Positions 36,565 through 46,614 of a DNA stretch of 64,000 bases are shown here, piece after piece. Positions within the stretch are counted from its first letter, which is position 1, and every line of letters begins with the position of its first letter. The notes under the pieces are model-generated. The model had not been told where the DNA came from. It saw nothing but the letters and a program-made list of their open reading frames with translations, and ran no database searches. The position numbers and the translations under genes are program-made. The DNA comes from Chitinophagaceae bacterium UBA1931 (lineage in GTDB: Bacteria > Bacteroidota > Bacteroidia > Chitinophagales > Chitinophagaceae): contig DDFJ01000004.1 of the NCBI GenBank assembly GCA_002337125.1, positions 981,889-1,045,888 on the forward strand, in the 5' to 3' direction.

Positions 36565-38526
36565 TTATTTACCGATGAAGTATTTAAGACCATCTGTTAA
36601 TAATTTCCAATCGTCAGTTCTGAAAGGTGATGCCGGCAATCCTTCTTTGTTCATTAAATTATCTTCTATGTTATCATCCGTCCAGCCATAACGCACAGCA
36701 ACAGGCTCCTGCACATCATCACACCAAACAATCACTGCATTTTCCCTTACCCATGCTTTTGCCCAATGAAACTGCTGATCTTTTCCTGCAATCATAAATC
36801 CATTCAGGTAACCATATTTATTTCCAGCTGCAACTAAACCTCCACCTGTATTTTCAAATTCAATCCTGATATGACCGTTTTCAATCTTCATACTTTTATA
36901 AATGGGACCAGATGCAACGATACTTTTTCCGTAATCATTTTTCAATGCAATCAATGCAAGACGTTTACCAACATCCAGTTTATTTTTGGGATGAATATCT
37001 TTCGGATCGCCGATATCGGTTATAACAGCCATTCCTGTATTGGGCAATGAAAGTGTTTTTAATTGTGATTCACGAAGCTCAGCCCATTTACTTCCTGTTG
37101 TTCCGTTTTGATTATTGGCATTGAATGATGCAAGCTGCACAAAGTAAAAAGGAAAATTTCCCTGCTGAAATTTGTTGCGCCAGTCGGTAATCAACAATGG
37201 AAAACTTGTTGCATATTGCTGGGCCCAATCGGCATTGCTTTCGCCCTGGTACCAGATTGCACCTTTAATTGCAAAAGGAATCAACGGATGAACCATTGCA
37301 TTATATAACAAGGTTGGCATTGAGTTAGGACTAACAGAAACAATTGAACCTTTCACATCAACCCTTGCTTTCCATTCACCTGCCAGTGAAATAGTTCCTG
37401 CTGAAGTTTCCAGTTTTATATCAGATGCTTCGCCCCAGAAACCACCAGCACCACCAGTATCAAGTACTTTAACAACAATTACATTCTTTCCTTCTTTCAG
37501 CAATTTAGCAGGCACTGTATATTTTCTCACTTTATCATACACACAGGTTTCTCCCACCTTCACACCATTTACATAGGCAATATCACAATCATCAATCTTT
37601 CCAAGCCACAATGTTACATCGCTGCCGGCTTGCTGTGCAGTAAGTGTAATCGTCTTCCTGTACCAAACTGTTCCATCTAAACCATTAAGCCCCTGATCTT
37701 CCCAGCTTTTAGGTGCAAGAAGTGTACTCCATTTTTCATCATTATATGAAGCCGATTCCCAGCCCGCAGTTGTTTCATTATTATCTGTGTATTGAAAAGC
37801 TGAAACACTTTTCTGAATACGATCGAGCTGTTCTTTTTCAAATGTTTCAGTACTTGACGGAAGTTGTGCAGCTACAGGAATAAAATCTGGACTTGTTTGT
37901 AAACCTGTTTTGCTGATCCATGTTTCAACAATTGTTCCTCCCCATGAAGTATTAATTAAACCAATCGGCACATTTAATTCAGTTTGCAGATTTTTAGCGA
38001 AGTAATAACCAACAGCTGTAAAATCCTTTGCTGTTTCACTGTTGCAAACCTGCCAGCTTGTTTTATTAATATCGGGCAATGGCGATACGCTTACCACACG
38101 CTCGACTTTTATATGACGTATCATGTTATTATTAGCTGATGCGATTTCTTTATCTGCATTAATTGTTGCAGACAAAGGCCATTCCATATTCGACTGGCCG
38201 GAACAAATCCATACATCACCAACCAATACATCACTCAATTGAACTGTAGTTGATTTCCCTTTTACGGTAAGTGTAAATGGGCCTCCTGCTGATTCATTAT
38301 CCAGGTACAGCATCCACTTTCCTGTTTTATCAGTTACAGTTTGTTTTGTTTGCTGGTGAAATGTGATGGTGATTTTTTCGCCTTTTGCAGCCCAGCCCCA
38401 TACAGGAATTTTTGCATTGCGCTGCAATACCATGTGATCAGAAAAAACAGTTGCAACTTTTACTTGTGCAAATGTTGCTTGAGCAATTGTAAAAGCAAGT
38501 AGCAAACAGGTCGTAATCGTTTTCAT
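36565..38526 (-). CDS. SASA-family (sialate O-acetylesterase-like) carbohydrate esterase
   Basis: 653 residues with a Sec signal (1-20, ending ATFAQ). The family fingerprint VWICSGQSNMEWPL holds the nucleophile Ser112. LINTSWGGTIVETWIS is block II, IWYQGESNAD carries the conserved Gln-Gly-Glu, and DPKDIHPKNKLDVGKR supplies the catalytic Asp/His. A beta-sandwich domain (about 240-400, GTVWYRKTITL, DDCDIAYVNGVKVGE) is inserted between catalytic segments, as often seen in Bacteroidota. The enzyme probably removes acetyl or similar acyl groups from polysaccharides. It sits between two GH144 genes, which hints at a beta-1,2-glucan bearing acyl substituents. Confidence 0.9.
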   Translation of the reverse strand: MKTITTCLLLAFTIAQATFAQVKVATVFSDHMVLQRNAKIPVWGWAAKGEKITITFHQQTKQTVTDKTGKWMLYLDNESAGGPFTLTVKGKSTTVQLSDVLVGDVWICSGQSNMEWPLSATINADKEIASANNNMIRHIKVERVVSVSPLPDINKTSWQVCNSETAKDFTAVGYYFAKNLQTELNVPIGLINTSWGGTIVETWISKTGLQTSPDFIPVAAQLPSSTETFEKEQLDRIQKSVSAFQYTDNNETTAGWESASYNDEKWSTLLAPKSWEDQGLNGLDGTVWYRKTITLTAQQAGSDVTLWLGKIDDCDIAYVNGVKVGETCVYDKVRKYTVPAKLLKEGKNVIVVKVLDTGGAGGFWGEASDIKLETSAGTISLAGEWKARVDVKGSIVSVSPNSMPTLLYNAMVHPLIPFAIKGAIWYQGESNADWAQQYATSFPLLITDWRNKFQQGNFPFYFVQLASFNANNQNGTTGSKWAELRESQLKTLSLPNTGMAVITDIGDPKDIHPKNKLDVGKRLALIALKNDYGKSIVASGPIYKSMKIENGHIRIEFENTGGGLVAAGNKYGYLNGFMIAGKDQQFHWAKAWVRENAVIVWCDDVQEPVAVRYGWTDDNIEDNLMNKEGLPASPFRTDDWKLLTDGLKYFIGK

Positions 38527-38666
38527 GCGTTTTTATATTTAGTTCGCCGCATAGCGGCTGTTATTTATTAACAGAACTGATCCTGTATTCAGCAGGATAT
38601 TATGCCCAATAATCATCGCTGTTTTTTTGCTTTGCTTATGGGCATTTCAATCAACTTCTTTCTTTA
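38527..38666 (-). other. 140-bp intergenic region with several short hairpins
   Basis: Between the GH144 gene and the esterase there are small perfect inverted repeats: GCCGC/GCGGC (within 38545-38560), CTGTTA/TAACAG (about 38559-38575) and ATCCTG/CAGGAT (about 38580-38600). A wider TGCCCA/TGGGCA pair encloses about 30 nt. None is followed by a T-run. They may stabilise or process the mRNA between the two genes. Confidence 0.4.
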
Positions 38667-40340
38667 TTACAGATAAGGCGCAGAAAATCCCAGCACATTC
38701 TTCATCCCGTTCTTTACTTCAGGACAACTGCCAAATAAATTCCACAATAATCCTGTGCGGTAATTTTCAATCATGATGATAATTGGTCCCTGGTCGATGG
38801 CAAGGTATGAACCGGCATACCACATCTGGTTCAGTGAAAAGGCATCTACAAATCCATAGTTACCCCAGATTTTATCGCCCAACACATAGTAGAAAAACTT
38901 CAGAGCCTTCATACTTTCTGTTGGCGTATATGGTATAGATGAGAGGGCGGCTGTTGGAGCAATTACACTCACATCATTTCTTGGTGAACTGGCAGTGTAT
39001 CCTCCTGATATATCACTTGCTGTTAAACCCCAGCAACTGTCGCTGTATCCATAATATCCCTTTGGATTAGAAACACAATAGCTGTAATTAATGAGCGAAT
39101 GATTTTTTGTTTGTGTCTGATAATTGGCATAACTATCACTCAGTCCGTTCGGGTTTATTCCGAGAAATGAATAATGAGAAAAGAACAGCGGGCCACCGTA
39201 ATCTTCACCTAACGGCAAGGTATAGCCCAGGAATGTTTTGCCGTTTACCATAGCTCCGTTTCGTGCATAACCACTGTCGTAAACAGGTTTATCAATTGCA
39301 TGCGTTGGAGATGATGCAGCCATAACGTAAGTAATTAAACATTCGTTCCATCCTTGAACGGGTACGTTTACAGCCCATGCATAATCAGGACTCCAGTTCC
39401 AGTACAATACTTTCTTCCCTCCTCTTCTGAACCAGTCCCAGTCTACTGTACGGTAAATGGAGTTAATGCTGTCTCTCAGAGTTGTTTCTTCTGCACTTGT
39501 TCCGTTGAAGTATTGCCGTGCAGTTAACAAACCCATCATGAGGTAAGAGGTCTCAACAATATCAGCTCCGTTATCATTTGTTCCAAACGGAACTACTGCC
39601 CCGCTTGTTCCATTGATCCAATGCGAATAAGCTCCGTGAAAACGAACTGCTTTGGTTGTAAGAAAGGAAATAATTGTTTGCATCCTAGCCAACCCTTCAG
39701 CTCTTGTAATAAAATTACGGTTGATAGCTACGGGTATAGCCATAATACCAAAACCGCTTCCACCAGAAGTAACTACTTCGTTATTGCCGTTGCTGCGTTC
39801 TCTTGCCAGTCCGCTTATGGGATGTCCATAGTCCCAGAAATATTTAAAGGTTTGTTTCTGCACCAGTGTTAACAATGAATCATCACTGATGGCTGGAAAT
39901 TTCCTTGTAGAATCCAATTGCGTATAAAATGTATTACTAACAGATGAAATAAACAATCCGCCTGCTGCAGATTTTAATGAACCTCCAATTGAAAAAGTAT
40001 ATTTCATTAGTCCCTGCAATGCAGCACTTGGCTGAACAATCACAACCGAATCGTTACTTTGATAAGTAATCGAAACCGGAATAGTTGTTCCGTTTACATT
40101 ACTCAAGTTAAACGAAGATGTAACTGTAGCCTGGTTTACCGGTTCTGAAAAACGAAGCTTGATAACCGGCTGCAGGCTTACATTATAAACAATACTAACC
40201 CAGCCATTTCCATTGAGCTGAATATTTGTAAGTGACAAATATGGCGGAGGAACAGGTGCTGGTGTTGATTTCTTCTTACAGCTGTTGAAGCTGATAACTG
40301 CAGTAACTCCCAATAAACATATGGCAACAATACGTTTCAT
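38667..40340 (-). CDS. GH144 beta-1,2-glucanase-family lipoprotein with N-terminal Ig-like domain
   Basis: 557 residues with a lipoprotein signal (SFNSC at 17-21, then KKKSTPAP). Residues 35-142 are an Ig-like domain of SbsA/Big_5 type (KLRFSEPVNQATV). The GH144 domain follows from about 150: LVQKQTFKYFWDYGHP, GGSGFGIMAIPVAINRNFI, NGADIVETSYLMMG (D260, E263), VQGWNECLITYVMAAS (E333) and YLAIDQGPIIIMIENYRTGLLW. The characterised Chitinophaga enzyme also has an N-terminal Ig-like domain, making this the best candidate for the endo-acting enzyme. Being a lipoprotein it may make the first cuts at the surface. The preceding GH30 gene ends 7 bp upstream. Confidence 0.92.
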   Translation of the reverse strand: MKRIVAICLLGVTAVISFNSCKKKSTPAPVPPPYLSLTNIQLNGNGWVSIVYNVSLQPVIKLRFSEPVNQATVTSSFNLSNVNGTTIPVSITYQSNDSVVIVQPSAALQGLMKYTFSIGGSLKSAAGGLFISSVSNTFYTQLDSTRKFPAISDDSLLTLVQKQTFKYFWDYGHPISGLARERSNGNNEVVTSGGSGFGIMAIPVAINRNFITRAEGLARMQTIISFLTTKAVRFHGAYSHWINGTSGAVVPFGTNDNGADIVETSYLMMGLLTARQYFNGTSAEETTLRDSINSIYRTVDWDWFRRGGKKVLYWNWSPDYAWAVNVPVQGWNECLITYVMAASSPTHAIDKPVYDSGYARNGAMVNGKTFLGYTLPLGEDYGGPLFFSHYSFLGINPNGLSDSYANYQTQTKNHSLINYSYCVSNPKGYYGYSDSCWGLTASDISGGYTASSPRNDVSVIAPTAALSSIPYTPTESMKALKFFYYVLGDKIWGNYGFVDAFSLNQMWYAGSYLAIDQGPIIIMIENYRTGLLWNLFGSCPEVKNGMKNVLGFSAPYL

Positions 40341-40346
40341 TAAGCT

Positions 40347-41801
40347 TTATTTAATAACATAAGTATTAATCGAATGATGCAATGCTTTTGCCTTTGCAGC
40401 TTTTCCGTTAATCCAGATAAAGAAATCAGCATCTGCATTACCCTGGTTCATTACCACTACAACAACTGAGCCATCGGGGTTTTTAAATGCAGTCGAAATT
40501 AGCTGGCTGCGGCTTGGGCTGCTCACAATATGTTTAGCACCAGGCTGAATGAATTTTGAAAAATGACCGATGTAGTAATATGAATTTGTGTAAATAATTT
40601 CACCTGTTTTAGTATCACCATGCACAGGTGCAAAGCAGAAATTACCAACATGATTTGGTCCGCCTTTTTCATCTAATAAAATATTCCAATCGGTCCAGCC
40701 AACTGCTCCATTATTAAAATCGTTGATCATGGAACGTCCGTAACGTTCGCCCAATGCCCAAACCTGGTAACGTGCTGCATCAAAACGTTCAACACAACCT
40801 TCAGTAAAAAGAATTTTTTTATCAGGAAATGCTTTGTGAACCAATCCAACGTTATCAAACATCATATCACCACCGCTCCAGTTTTCATACCAGTGAAAGC
40901 CTATACCCCATGCAAATTTTGCAACAGCAGGATCACTGAAATAAGTTGAAGCACGCTGGTAAACCAAATCCCTGTTATGATCCCACACAATAATTTTCTT
41001 TGCACCCATTCCTGCTTTCTGAATTGTAGGTCCAAGATAATTTTTCAGAAAGGCAGCTTCTTCTTCAGCTGTATACAAACAACTTTCCCATGTTTGTTTT
41101 GCCATTGGTTCGTTCTGCACACTTAAACCCCAAACAGGAATACCCTGTGCTTCGTATGCTTTAATAAACTTCACATAATAATTTGCCCAGCTTTGATAAA
41201 ATGCAGGCAACAGTTTTCCGCCGTGCAGAATGTCATTGTTGTCTTTCATAAATGCTGGCGGGCTCCATGGACTTGCAAACAATGTAAAATCTTTCCCAAT
41301 CATTTTCATTGCTTGCTTGATCAGTGGAACACGATACTGCAAATCATGCTCAATATTAAATGACTTTAAATCCTTGTCACCTTCTGTGATATACGTATAA
41401 CTTCCACTGCTGAAATCGCAGCTGTGAATATTTGTACGAACGATATTGTATCCAATTCCTTTTTCTTTATCAAAATATGCCTGCAAAAATTCTTTCTGCT
41501 TTTCTGCAGGAAGTTTGGCAAAGGTTTCTGCAGATGCATCTGTAATAGCACCACCAATACCAATAAACGTCTGATCGGTTTTAGAAGGATCAACAAACAC
41601 ACAAATTTGTGTTTCAAACGGCTGACCCATATTTGTAAAGCTCTCTGTTGCAGTATTGGTTAAGCGATAATTCGTTCCTTCTGCTGTTGTATAAGCAGTA
41701 ACTTTTTTACCTTCTGTTGAATACGATGATTTAGGCATTGTAGTTTTTTGCGCCATTAATAGAAAAGGAAAAAGCAAACAACCAGTTAATATCGATTTCA
41801 T
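40347..41801 (-). CDS. GH30 glycosidase, Sec-exported (beta-glucosidase / beta-1,6-glucanase type)
   Basis: 484 residues with a short signal (LLFPFLLMAQ). The TIM barrel with side beta domain of GH30 shows FASPWSPPAFMKDN, the acid/base E231 in GLSVQNEPMAKQTWESC, HWYENWSG, and the nucleophile E334 in ILFTEGCVE. The C terminus (HIVSSPSRSQLISTAF...VVVVMNQ) is the usual beta-sandwich. Subfamilies cleave beta-1,6-glucan, glucosylceramide or beta-xylosides; the glucan context favours glucosidic substrates. It lies 31 bp after a second GH30, the lipoprotein form. The two differ widely in sequence, so they are not a recent duplication. Confidence 0.9.
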   Translation of the reverse strand: MKSILTGCLLFPFLLMAQKTTMPKSSYSTEGKKVTAYTTAEGTNYRLTNTATESFTNMGQPFETQICVFVDPSKTDQTFIGIGGAITDASAETFAKLPAEKQKEFLQAYFDKEKGIGYNIVRTNIHSCDFSSGSYTYITEGDKDLKSFNIEHDLQYRVPLIKQAMKMIGKDFTLFASPWSPPAFMKDNNDILHGGKLLPAFYQSWANYYVKFIKAYEAQGIPVWGLSVQNEPMAKQTWESCLYTAEEEAAFLKNYLGPTIQKAGMGAKKIIVWDHNRDLVYQRASTYFSDPAVAKFAWGIGFHWYENWSGGDMMFDNVGLVHKAFPDKKILFTEGCVERFDAARYQVWALGERYGRSMINDFNNGAVGWTDWNILLDEKGGPNHVGNFCFAPVHGDTKTGEIIYTNSYYYIGHFSKFIQPGAKHIVSSPSRSQLISTAFKNPDGSVVVVVMNQGNADADFFIWINGKAAKAKALHHSINTYVIK

Positions 41802-41832
41802 TATTCCGTGTTTTTAAATAATCAACAATATT

Positions 41833-43275
41833 TTAATCCCACACATAAGTTGCAACAGCACCAGCCGGTAATGTTGCAACTGCAGATTTGGTTTTGTATT
41901 TAATATTAAATCCTGCTGAAGCTGAACCATCGTTTACAACAATCAGCACTTTTTTCCCAGCGGGTGTAAGAAATGCTGCGTTGTATAAATTACCAGACAG
42001 ATTACTTTCAATTCTTACTGAACCTGCAGGAACAAATTTTGAAGCATGTGCAACAATATAATAAGCAACATTGCGAACAATACTTCCATCAAAAGTTAAT
42101 GCGCCTTTACATTCGCTGCAACCACCGGGTGTGTGTGGATTATACAATCCATCACTTGCAAGATTCCACTCTAACGCATTCCGGCTCCAGTTACGCATAG
42201 ATCCAATAATTACATTACGCATATGCCATCTAAGATCGCCGGCAAACGTGCCGTTAGCGCCAGTCCATTGCTCAGTGAAATATAAATTTTTATCGGGGTG
42301 TGCTGTATGTACTGAATAGATTGCTGAAATATCACCTTCATACAAATGAAAGGCTGAACCATCAATATATTTCTTTGCATCAGGATCATTCAACACTGTA
42401 ATCGGGTAATCGGGTTTATTACAGTTGTGATCGTAAATAATAATTTTTGTTGTGATACCAGCTGTCTGAAAAGCAGGTCCTAAATTATTTTTGATGAATG
42501 TTGCCTGGTCGGCTGCAGGCATAACCATACTTGGGTTATTACCTCCAAACAAAGGCTCATTCTGAATAGTAACAGCATCAATCGTAATTCCTTTCGCTTT
42601 CATTGCCTGTATATACTTCACAAAGTATTTAGCATATGCATCATAATATTTTGCCTGTAAGCTGCCACCAACACTGCTGCCGTTATCTTTCATCCACACA
42701 GGAGGGCTCCATGGTGAACCAAGAATTTTAATATTTGGATTAATGGCTATTATTTCTTTTAAAACAGGAATAAGATCAACTGTATCCTGTGCCAAACTGA
42801 AATTAGTGAGGTTAATATCTGTTTGTCCGGCAGGCATATCATCGTAGCTGAAAACAGAAGCACTCAGATCTGATGCACCGATGCTGACCCGAAGGTAACT
42901 GATACCGATTGAATTTTCATTGTTGCCGAATAATTCCTGCATCAGCGATGAACGTTCTGCTCCCGTAAGTTTATTGAGGAAATAAGCACTGCCTCCGGTT
43001 AATGTATATCCAAATCCATCAATCGTTTGAAAACGAAAGTTGCTGTCAACTTCAATTGTTTCATAACCATTTGCACCAGGGGCTGTAAACTGAATTGTAT
43101 TCTTCGAAAGTTTAGATACCTGGTCGCCTGTAGTGAGCCAATAAGTTATTGTTGGCCCGGTTTCAGTAGTTCCTCCGCCTGTATTCGTGTTTTTCTTTTT
43201 ACAGTTGCAATTAAAAAACAACACAGCAAAAAGAAAAAACAGAACACTTGTAAAGTGCAATCTGCTGTTTCTCAT
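41833..43275 (-). CDS. GH30 endo-beta-1,6-glucanase-like lipoprotein
   Basis: 480 residues with a lipoprotein signal (LFFNC at 19-23; N-C-K-K-K follows). GH30 motifs: LGSPWSPPVWMKDNGS, acid/base E240 in VTIQNEPLFGGNN, FHLYEGD, nucleophile E335 in LYFTEQWTG, and a C-terminal beta-sandwich ending AVATYVWD. The overall pattern is close to GH30_3-type beta-1,6-glucanases known in Bacteroides. As a lipoprotein it may be at the surface, with the next GH30 acting on the products in the periplasm. The giant FG-GAP lipoprotein gene ends 36 bp upstream. Confidence 0.9.
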   Translation of the reverse strand: MRNSRLHFTSVLFFLFAVLFFNCNCKKKNTNTGGGTTETGPTITYWLTTGDQVSKLSKNTIQFTAPGANGYETIEVDSNFRFQTIDGFGYTLTGGSAYFLNKLTGAERSSLMQELFGNNENSIGISYLRVSIGASDLSASVFSYDDMPAGQTDINLTNFSLAQDTVDLIPVLKEIIAINPNIKILGSPWSPPVWMKDNGSSVGGSLQAKYYDAYAKYFVKYIQAMKAKGITIDAVTIQNEPLFGGNNPSMVMPAADQATFIKNNLGPAFQTAGITTKIIIYDHNCNKPDYPITVLNDPDAKKYIDGSAFHLYEGDISAIYSVHTAHPDKNLYFTEQWTGANGTFAGDLRWHMRNVIIGSMRNWSRNALEWNLASDGLYNPHTPGGCSECKGALTFDGSIVRNVAYYIVAHASKFVPAGSVRIESNLSGNLYNAAFLTPAGKKVLIVVNDGSASAGFNIKYKTKSAVATLPAGAVATYVWD

Positions 43276-43310
43276 AAAATTTAAAATTTCAATAGTGAAT
43301 CAATTTATTT

Positions 43311-46300
43311 TTAGTAACCTGCTTTCCAAAAGCGTAACTCTTTATTATTTCTTGCTATTACCAACAGCCTGCCATTTGCCGTACGAATCCATTTTGCATC
43401 TCTCACTTCTCCATCAATTGAAGGCATAATTCCCTCCGTTTCAAATCCATTACTTTTTTTACTGAATGAAAAAACAGTTGGCTGAAGTGCATCGTAACGG
43501 CCTTCGTACGGAATTACTCCGTAAAAATTACCCACAGCTATTAACTTTTCACCATCTGCCTGAAACGCAAATACAGGTGCAAGTTGCAAGCCATTTTCTA
43601 AAACTACTTTTTTGAAATTACCCTTTCCATCATTTAAGAAACAACAGGAGCCAAGTTCTTCCGCAGTCCACTCAGTATAATCTTTAAACAAATCGTAAAA
43701 CATATACTGCACATCCTTACCCGCAACCTCGCTGTATGTGAGATATGCTTTCTTCAAAACTGGCAATGCTCTTTCCAATTCATCTTTGGCAAGGAAAGTA
43801 TATTGCTTTCCATTAATGGTGTAACACATCACCTGTTCGATAGTGCTGTTACCATCAAAATCTTTCACGTATAATTTAAGCGGACCGTTTTTACCTGCCC
43901 ACAATTTTGTGTTATGTCCCCAGTTGCCTGCAAGAATATCTTTGAATCCATCACCATTTACATCAGCAGAAAAAACTGTTTGCCAAAGACCGGTTGATTG
44001 CGGCAATTCAACTTTTTGAAAACTTCCTTTTTGATTGATGAATACATTCACCGACATCCACTCCCCTGCAACAACAAGATCGGGCCAGTTATCATTATTA
44101 ATATCTGTAAATGAAGCTGATGTTACCAAACCAAGATTCAGCAAATTCATTTTCTTATTATCAGCAATTTCAAAACCACCTTTACCATCATTGAGATACA
44201 GGTAAGAACTTACAGGAATACCAAACTTAAACTGATCGCACAAATGACCAATGAATACATCCTGGTCACCGTCTTTATCAATATCTGCTACAGCAATACA
44301 GGATTTGGTATCGTATATCTGTGGTATTGATCTGAGGTTAATAGAAAAATGACCCTTACCATCATTAATGAATAAACGATCAGTATTTGCAATATCATTT
44401 TGCGGAATTTCATTTCCACCATTCACCACCCACAAATCAAGTGCACCATCACCATTTGCATCAAAGAATGTTGCATCTACATCTTCACAAACAGTAAAAC
44501 GGTTGAATAAAGCTGTATCAGATTTTATAAATGACCCATTTCTTTGCTGTATCATTAGTACACCCGGCTGACCTTTTGCACCACAGGCATAAAAATCATC
44601 AAGTCCATCTTTGTTTACATCTCCAACAGCAATTTTTGGTCCACGTGTACTTTCTTCGTGCGGAAGTAAATACTGGCGGTAGAAATCAACAAAATCATTT
44701 TCCTTATGCTGCCAGTTGCAGTTTACCTGTTGTGTAACATCTTCAAACAACGGTTTTCTTGGCAGAAAGAAAGTACTGTAATTAAATACTCCGCCTGCAT
44801 TTTTGTATTCGATTTTTGTTTGCTTATTAACCGGTATATTTTTAATAACCTGGAATTTCTGATCGGGCCAAACAACAAGAATACTGTCAACTGATGGAAG
44901 CGTATCAATTCCAAAATAAAGTTTTGTATCAGATGCCGATTGGAAACCTCTTGTCTGCATCAATTGCTGGTACTGCATTCCAGCTTTTGTAAACAAGTAT
45001 GCTTTTGTACTGATACCAAAACGGTTTGAACTGTCATTATTGAAAGAAATTGTAACCTGGTTTTTCTTTGATGGATTTACATTCTTTAGTACTACTGCAC
45101 GTGCATTAAGACTATTAATTACAATATCAACATTACCATCATTATCAAAATCAGCAACAGCCGCACCGTTGTAATAGCCTTTCATTTTTCCTGTACCCCA
45201 CTGATCGCTTTCATCAGTGAATGCATATTGACCATCACCTTTAAACAGGAAAGGATGCGATGCACCATCGGGCATTGCTTTAATTGCATCATCATCAAAT
45301 GCATCTGTTCGATCCATGCCCTGCATTTTCATACCCGATGCAAATTTTACATAATCCAGATCAACCGGACGTTTCACAATACCACTGGAAATAAAAAGAT
45401 CTTTCTTACCGTCGTTATCAAAATCAGCAAACAAAGGACACCAGCTCCAGTCGGTTGCGGAAACACCTGCCATCAGGGAAATTTCGCTGAAAGATTCACC
45501 ATTGCCATTATTTAACTGCAAACAGTTTTTCGAATATTGTTTCTGATAACCTTTGTTATCAATCTTTATCATGTATGTTTCAGGATTCTCATCACTTCCA
45601 TAAGTCTTTAATGTTTTTTCATCAGGCGGAAGCATGTCAAGAGTTACAATATCCAACTGTCCGTCGTTATTGAAATCGGCAATATCATTACCCATACTGA
45701 AACGGCTGTAATGACGAAAATGCGTTGCACCACTTTCAGTAAAAGTTCCGTTGCCGTTATTGATATAGTAATAATCATTTTCATGAAAGTCGTTGCCGAT
45801 GTAAATATCATCCCATCCATCATTGTTAATATCGGCAACTGCCAAACCCAAACCATAACCGAGATTACTCTGGTAAATACCTGCTTGTTTTGAAACATCT
45901 GTAAACCTGCCGTTGATGTTTACATCATTACGGTACAACCTGTCGCCCGAAAGGGAATCATAAATTCTGCGGTTGCTGGTATCAACAATATTTGCATGTG
46001 GGTGATGTGACTGGTTGAGTATATAACAATCAAGATCACCATCATGATCGTAATCAAAAAAAGCTGTTTGCGTTGTAAAGCAGGAAGTGTTTAAACCAAA
46101 CTGTTCTGATTTTTCAGTAAATGTGTTGTTGCCATTATTGATATAAAGTTCGTTGTGGCCTTTAAGATTGTATCGCTGACTTACAGTTGAAACATAAATA
46201 TCAAGAAAGCCATCATTATTTACATCTGCCATTGTAACACCGCTGCACCAATCGGATAATCCTTTAACACCGGCCTTTTCAGTAATGTCTTCAAACTGAA

Positions 46301-46589
46301 AATTGCCTTTGTTGAGATACAGTTTATTGTTGCCTTTTGTATTAGCAGTAAAGAAAATATCAGGCAGACCATCGTTATTAATATCACCTGTGGCAACACC
46401 ACCACCATTATAGTAATACAGGTAATAGAGAATGCTGAAAAGAGGCTTCTTATCAAGATTGTTTTCGAATGTAATACCTGTTGTTGATGAAGGAACAGTT
46501 TCAAAAAGCTGTTGTTTCTTTTGCGTATTGCATGAAAACATCAATAGAAATAAACTGCTGCAAAATCCAAATAAAATAAACTTTCTCAT
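43311..46589 (-). CDS. Giant FG-GAP/VCBS-repeat lipoprotein with ASPIC/UnbV domain (CRTAC1-like)
   Basis: 1092 residues with a lipoprotein signal (LLMFSC at 15-20). Many calcium-binding FG-GAP repeats of the form D-I-N-N-D-G-x-x-D-I are seen along the chain (GDINNDGLPDIFF, ADVNNDGFLDIYV, YDHDGDLDCYI, ADIDKDGDQDVFI), consistent with one or two beta-propellers. An ASPIC/UnbV segment (about 530-600, RFGISTKAYLF...VDSILVVWPD) separates them. Such proteins are widespread in Bacteroidota; function is not established but surface binding or adhesion is likely. It follows the multiheme cytochrome gene after 25 bp, suggesting a shared function. Confidence 0.85.
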   Translation of the reverse strand: MRKFILFGFCSSLFLLMFSCNTQKKQQLFETVPSSTTGITFENNLDKKPLFSILYYLYYYNGGGVATGDINNDGLPDIFFTANTKGNNKLYLNKGNFQFEDITEKAGVKGLSDWCSGVTMADVNNDGFLDIYVSTVSQRYNLKGHNELYINNGNNTFTEKSEQFGLNTSCFTTQTAFFDYDHDGDLDCYILNQSHHPHANIVDTSNRRIYDSLSGDRLYRNDVNINGRFTDVSKQAGIYQSNLGYGLGLAVADINNDGWDDIYIGNDFHENDYYYINNGNGTFTESGATHFRHYSRFSMGNDIADFNNDGQLDIVTLDMLPPDEKTLKTYGSDENPETYMIKIDNKGYQKQYSKNCLQLNNGNGESFSEISLMAGVSATDWSWCPLFADFDNDGKKDLFISSGIVKRPVDLDYVKFASGMKMQGMDRTDAFDDDAIKAMPDGASHPFLFKGDGQYAFTDESDQWGTGKMKGYYNGAAVADFDNDGNVDIVINSLNARAVVLKNVNPSKKNQVTISFNNDSSNRFGISTKAYLFTKAGMQYQQLMQTRGFQSASDTKLYFGIDTLPSVDSILVVWPDQKFQVIKNIPVNKQTKIEYKNAGGVFNYSTFFLPRKPLFEDVTQQVNCNWQHKENDFVDFYRQYLLPHEESTRGPKIAVGDVNKDGLDDFYACGAKGQPGVLMIQQRNGSFIKSDTALFNRFTVCEDVDATFFDANGDGALDLWVVNGGNEIPQNDIANTDRLFINDGKGHFSINLRSIPQIYDTKSCIAVADIDKDGDQDVFIGHLCDQFKFGIPVSSYLYLNDGKGGFEIADNKKMNLLNLGLVTSASFTDINNDNWPDLVVAGEWMSVNVFINQKGSFQKVELPQSTGLWQTVFSADVNGDGFKDILAGNWGHNTKLWAGKNGPLKLYVKDFDGNSTIEQVMCYTINGKQYTFLAKDELERALPVLKKAYLTYSEVAGKDVQYMFYDLFKDYTEWTAEELGSCCFLNDGKGNFKKVVLENGLQLAPVFAFQADGEKLIAVGNFYGVIPYEGRYDALQPTVFSFSKKSNGFETEGIMPSIDGEVRDAKWIRTANGRLLVIARNNKELRFWKAGY

Positions 46590-46614
46590 TTTCTTCTTTC
46601 AATTAAAAGATGAA

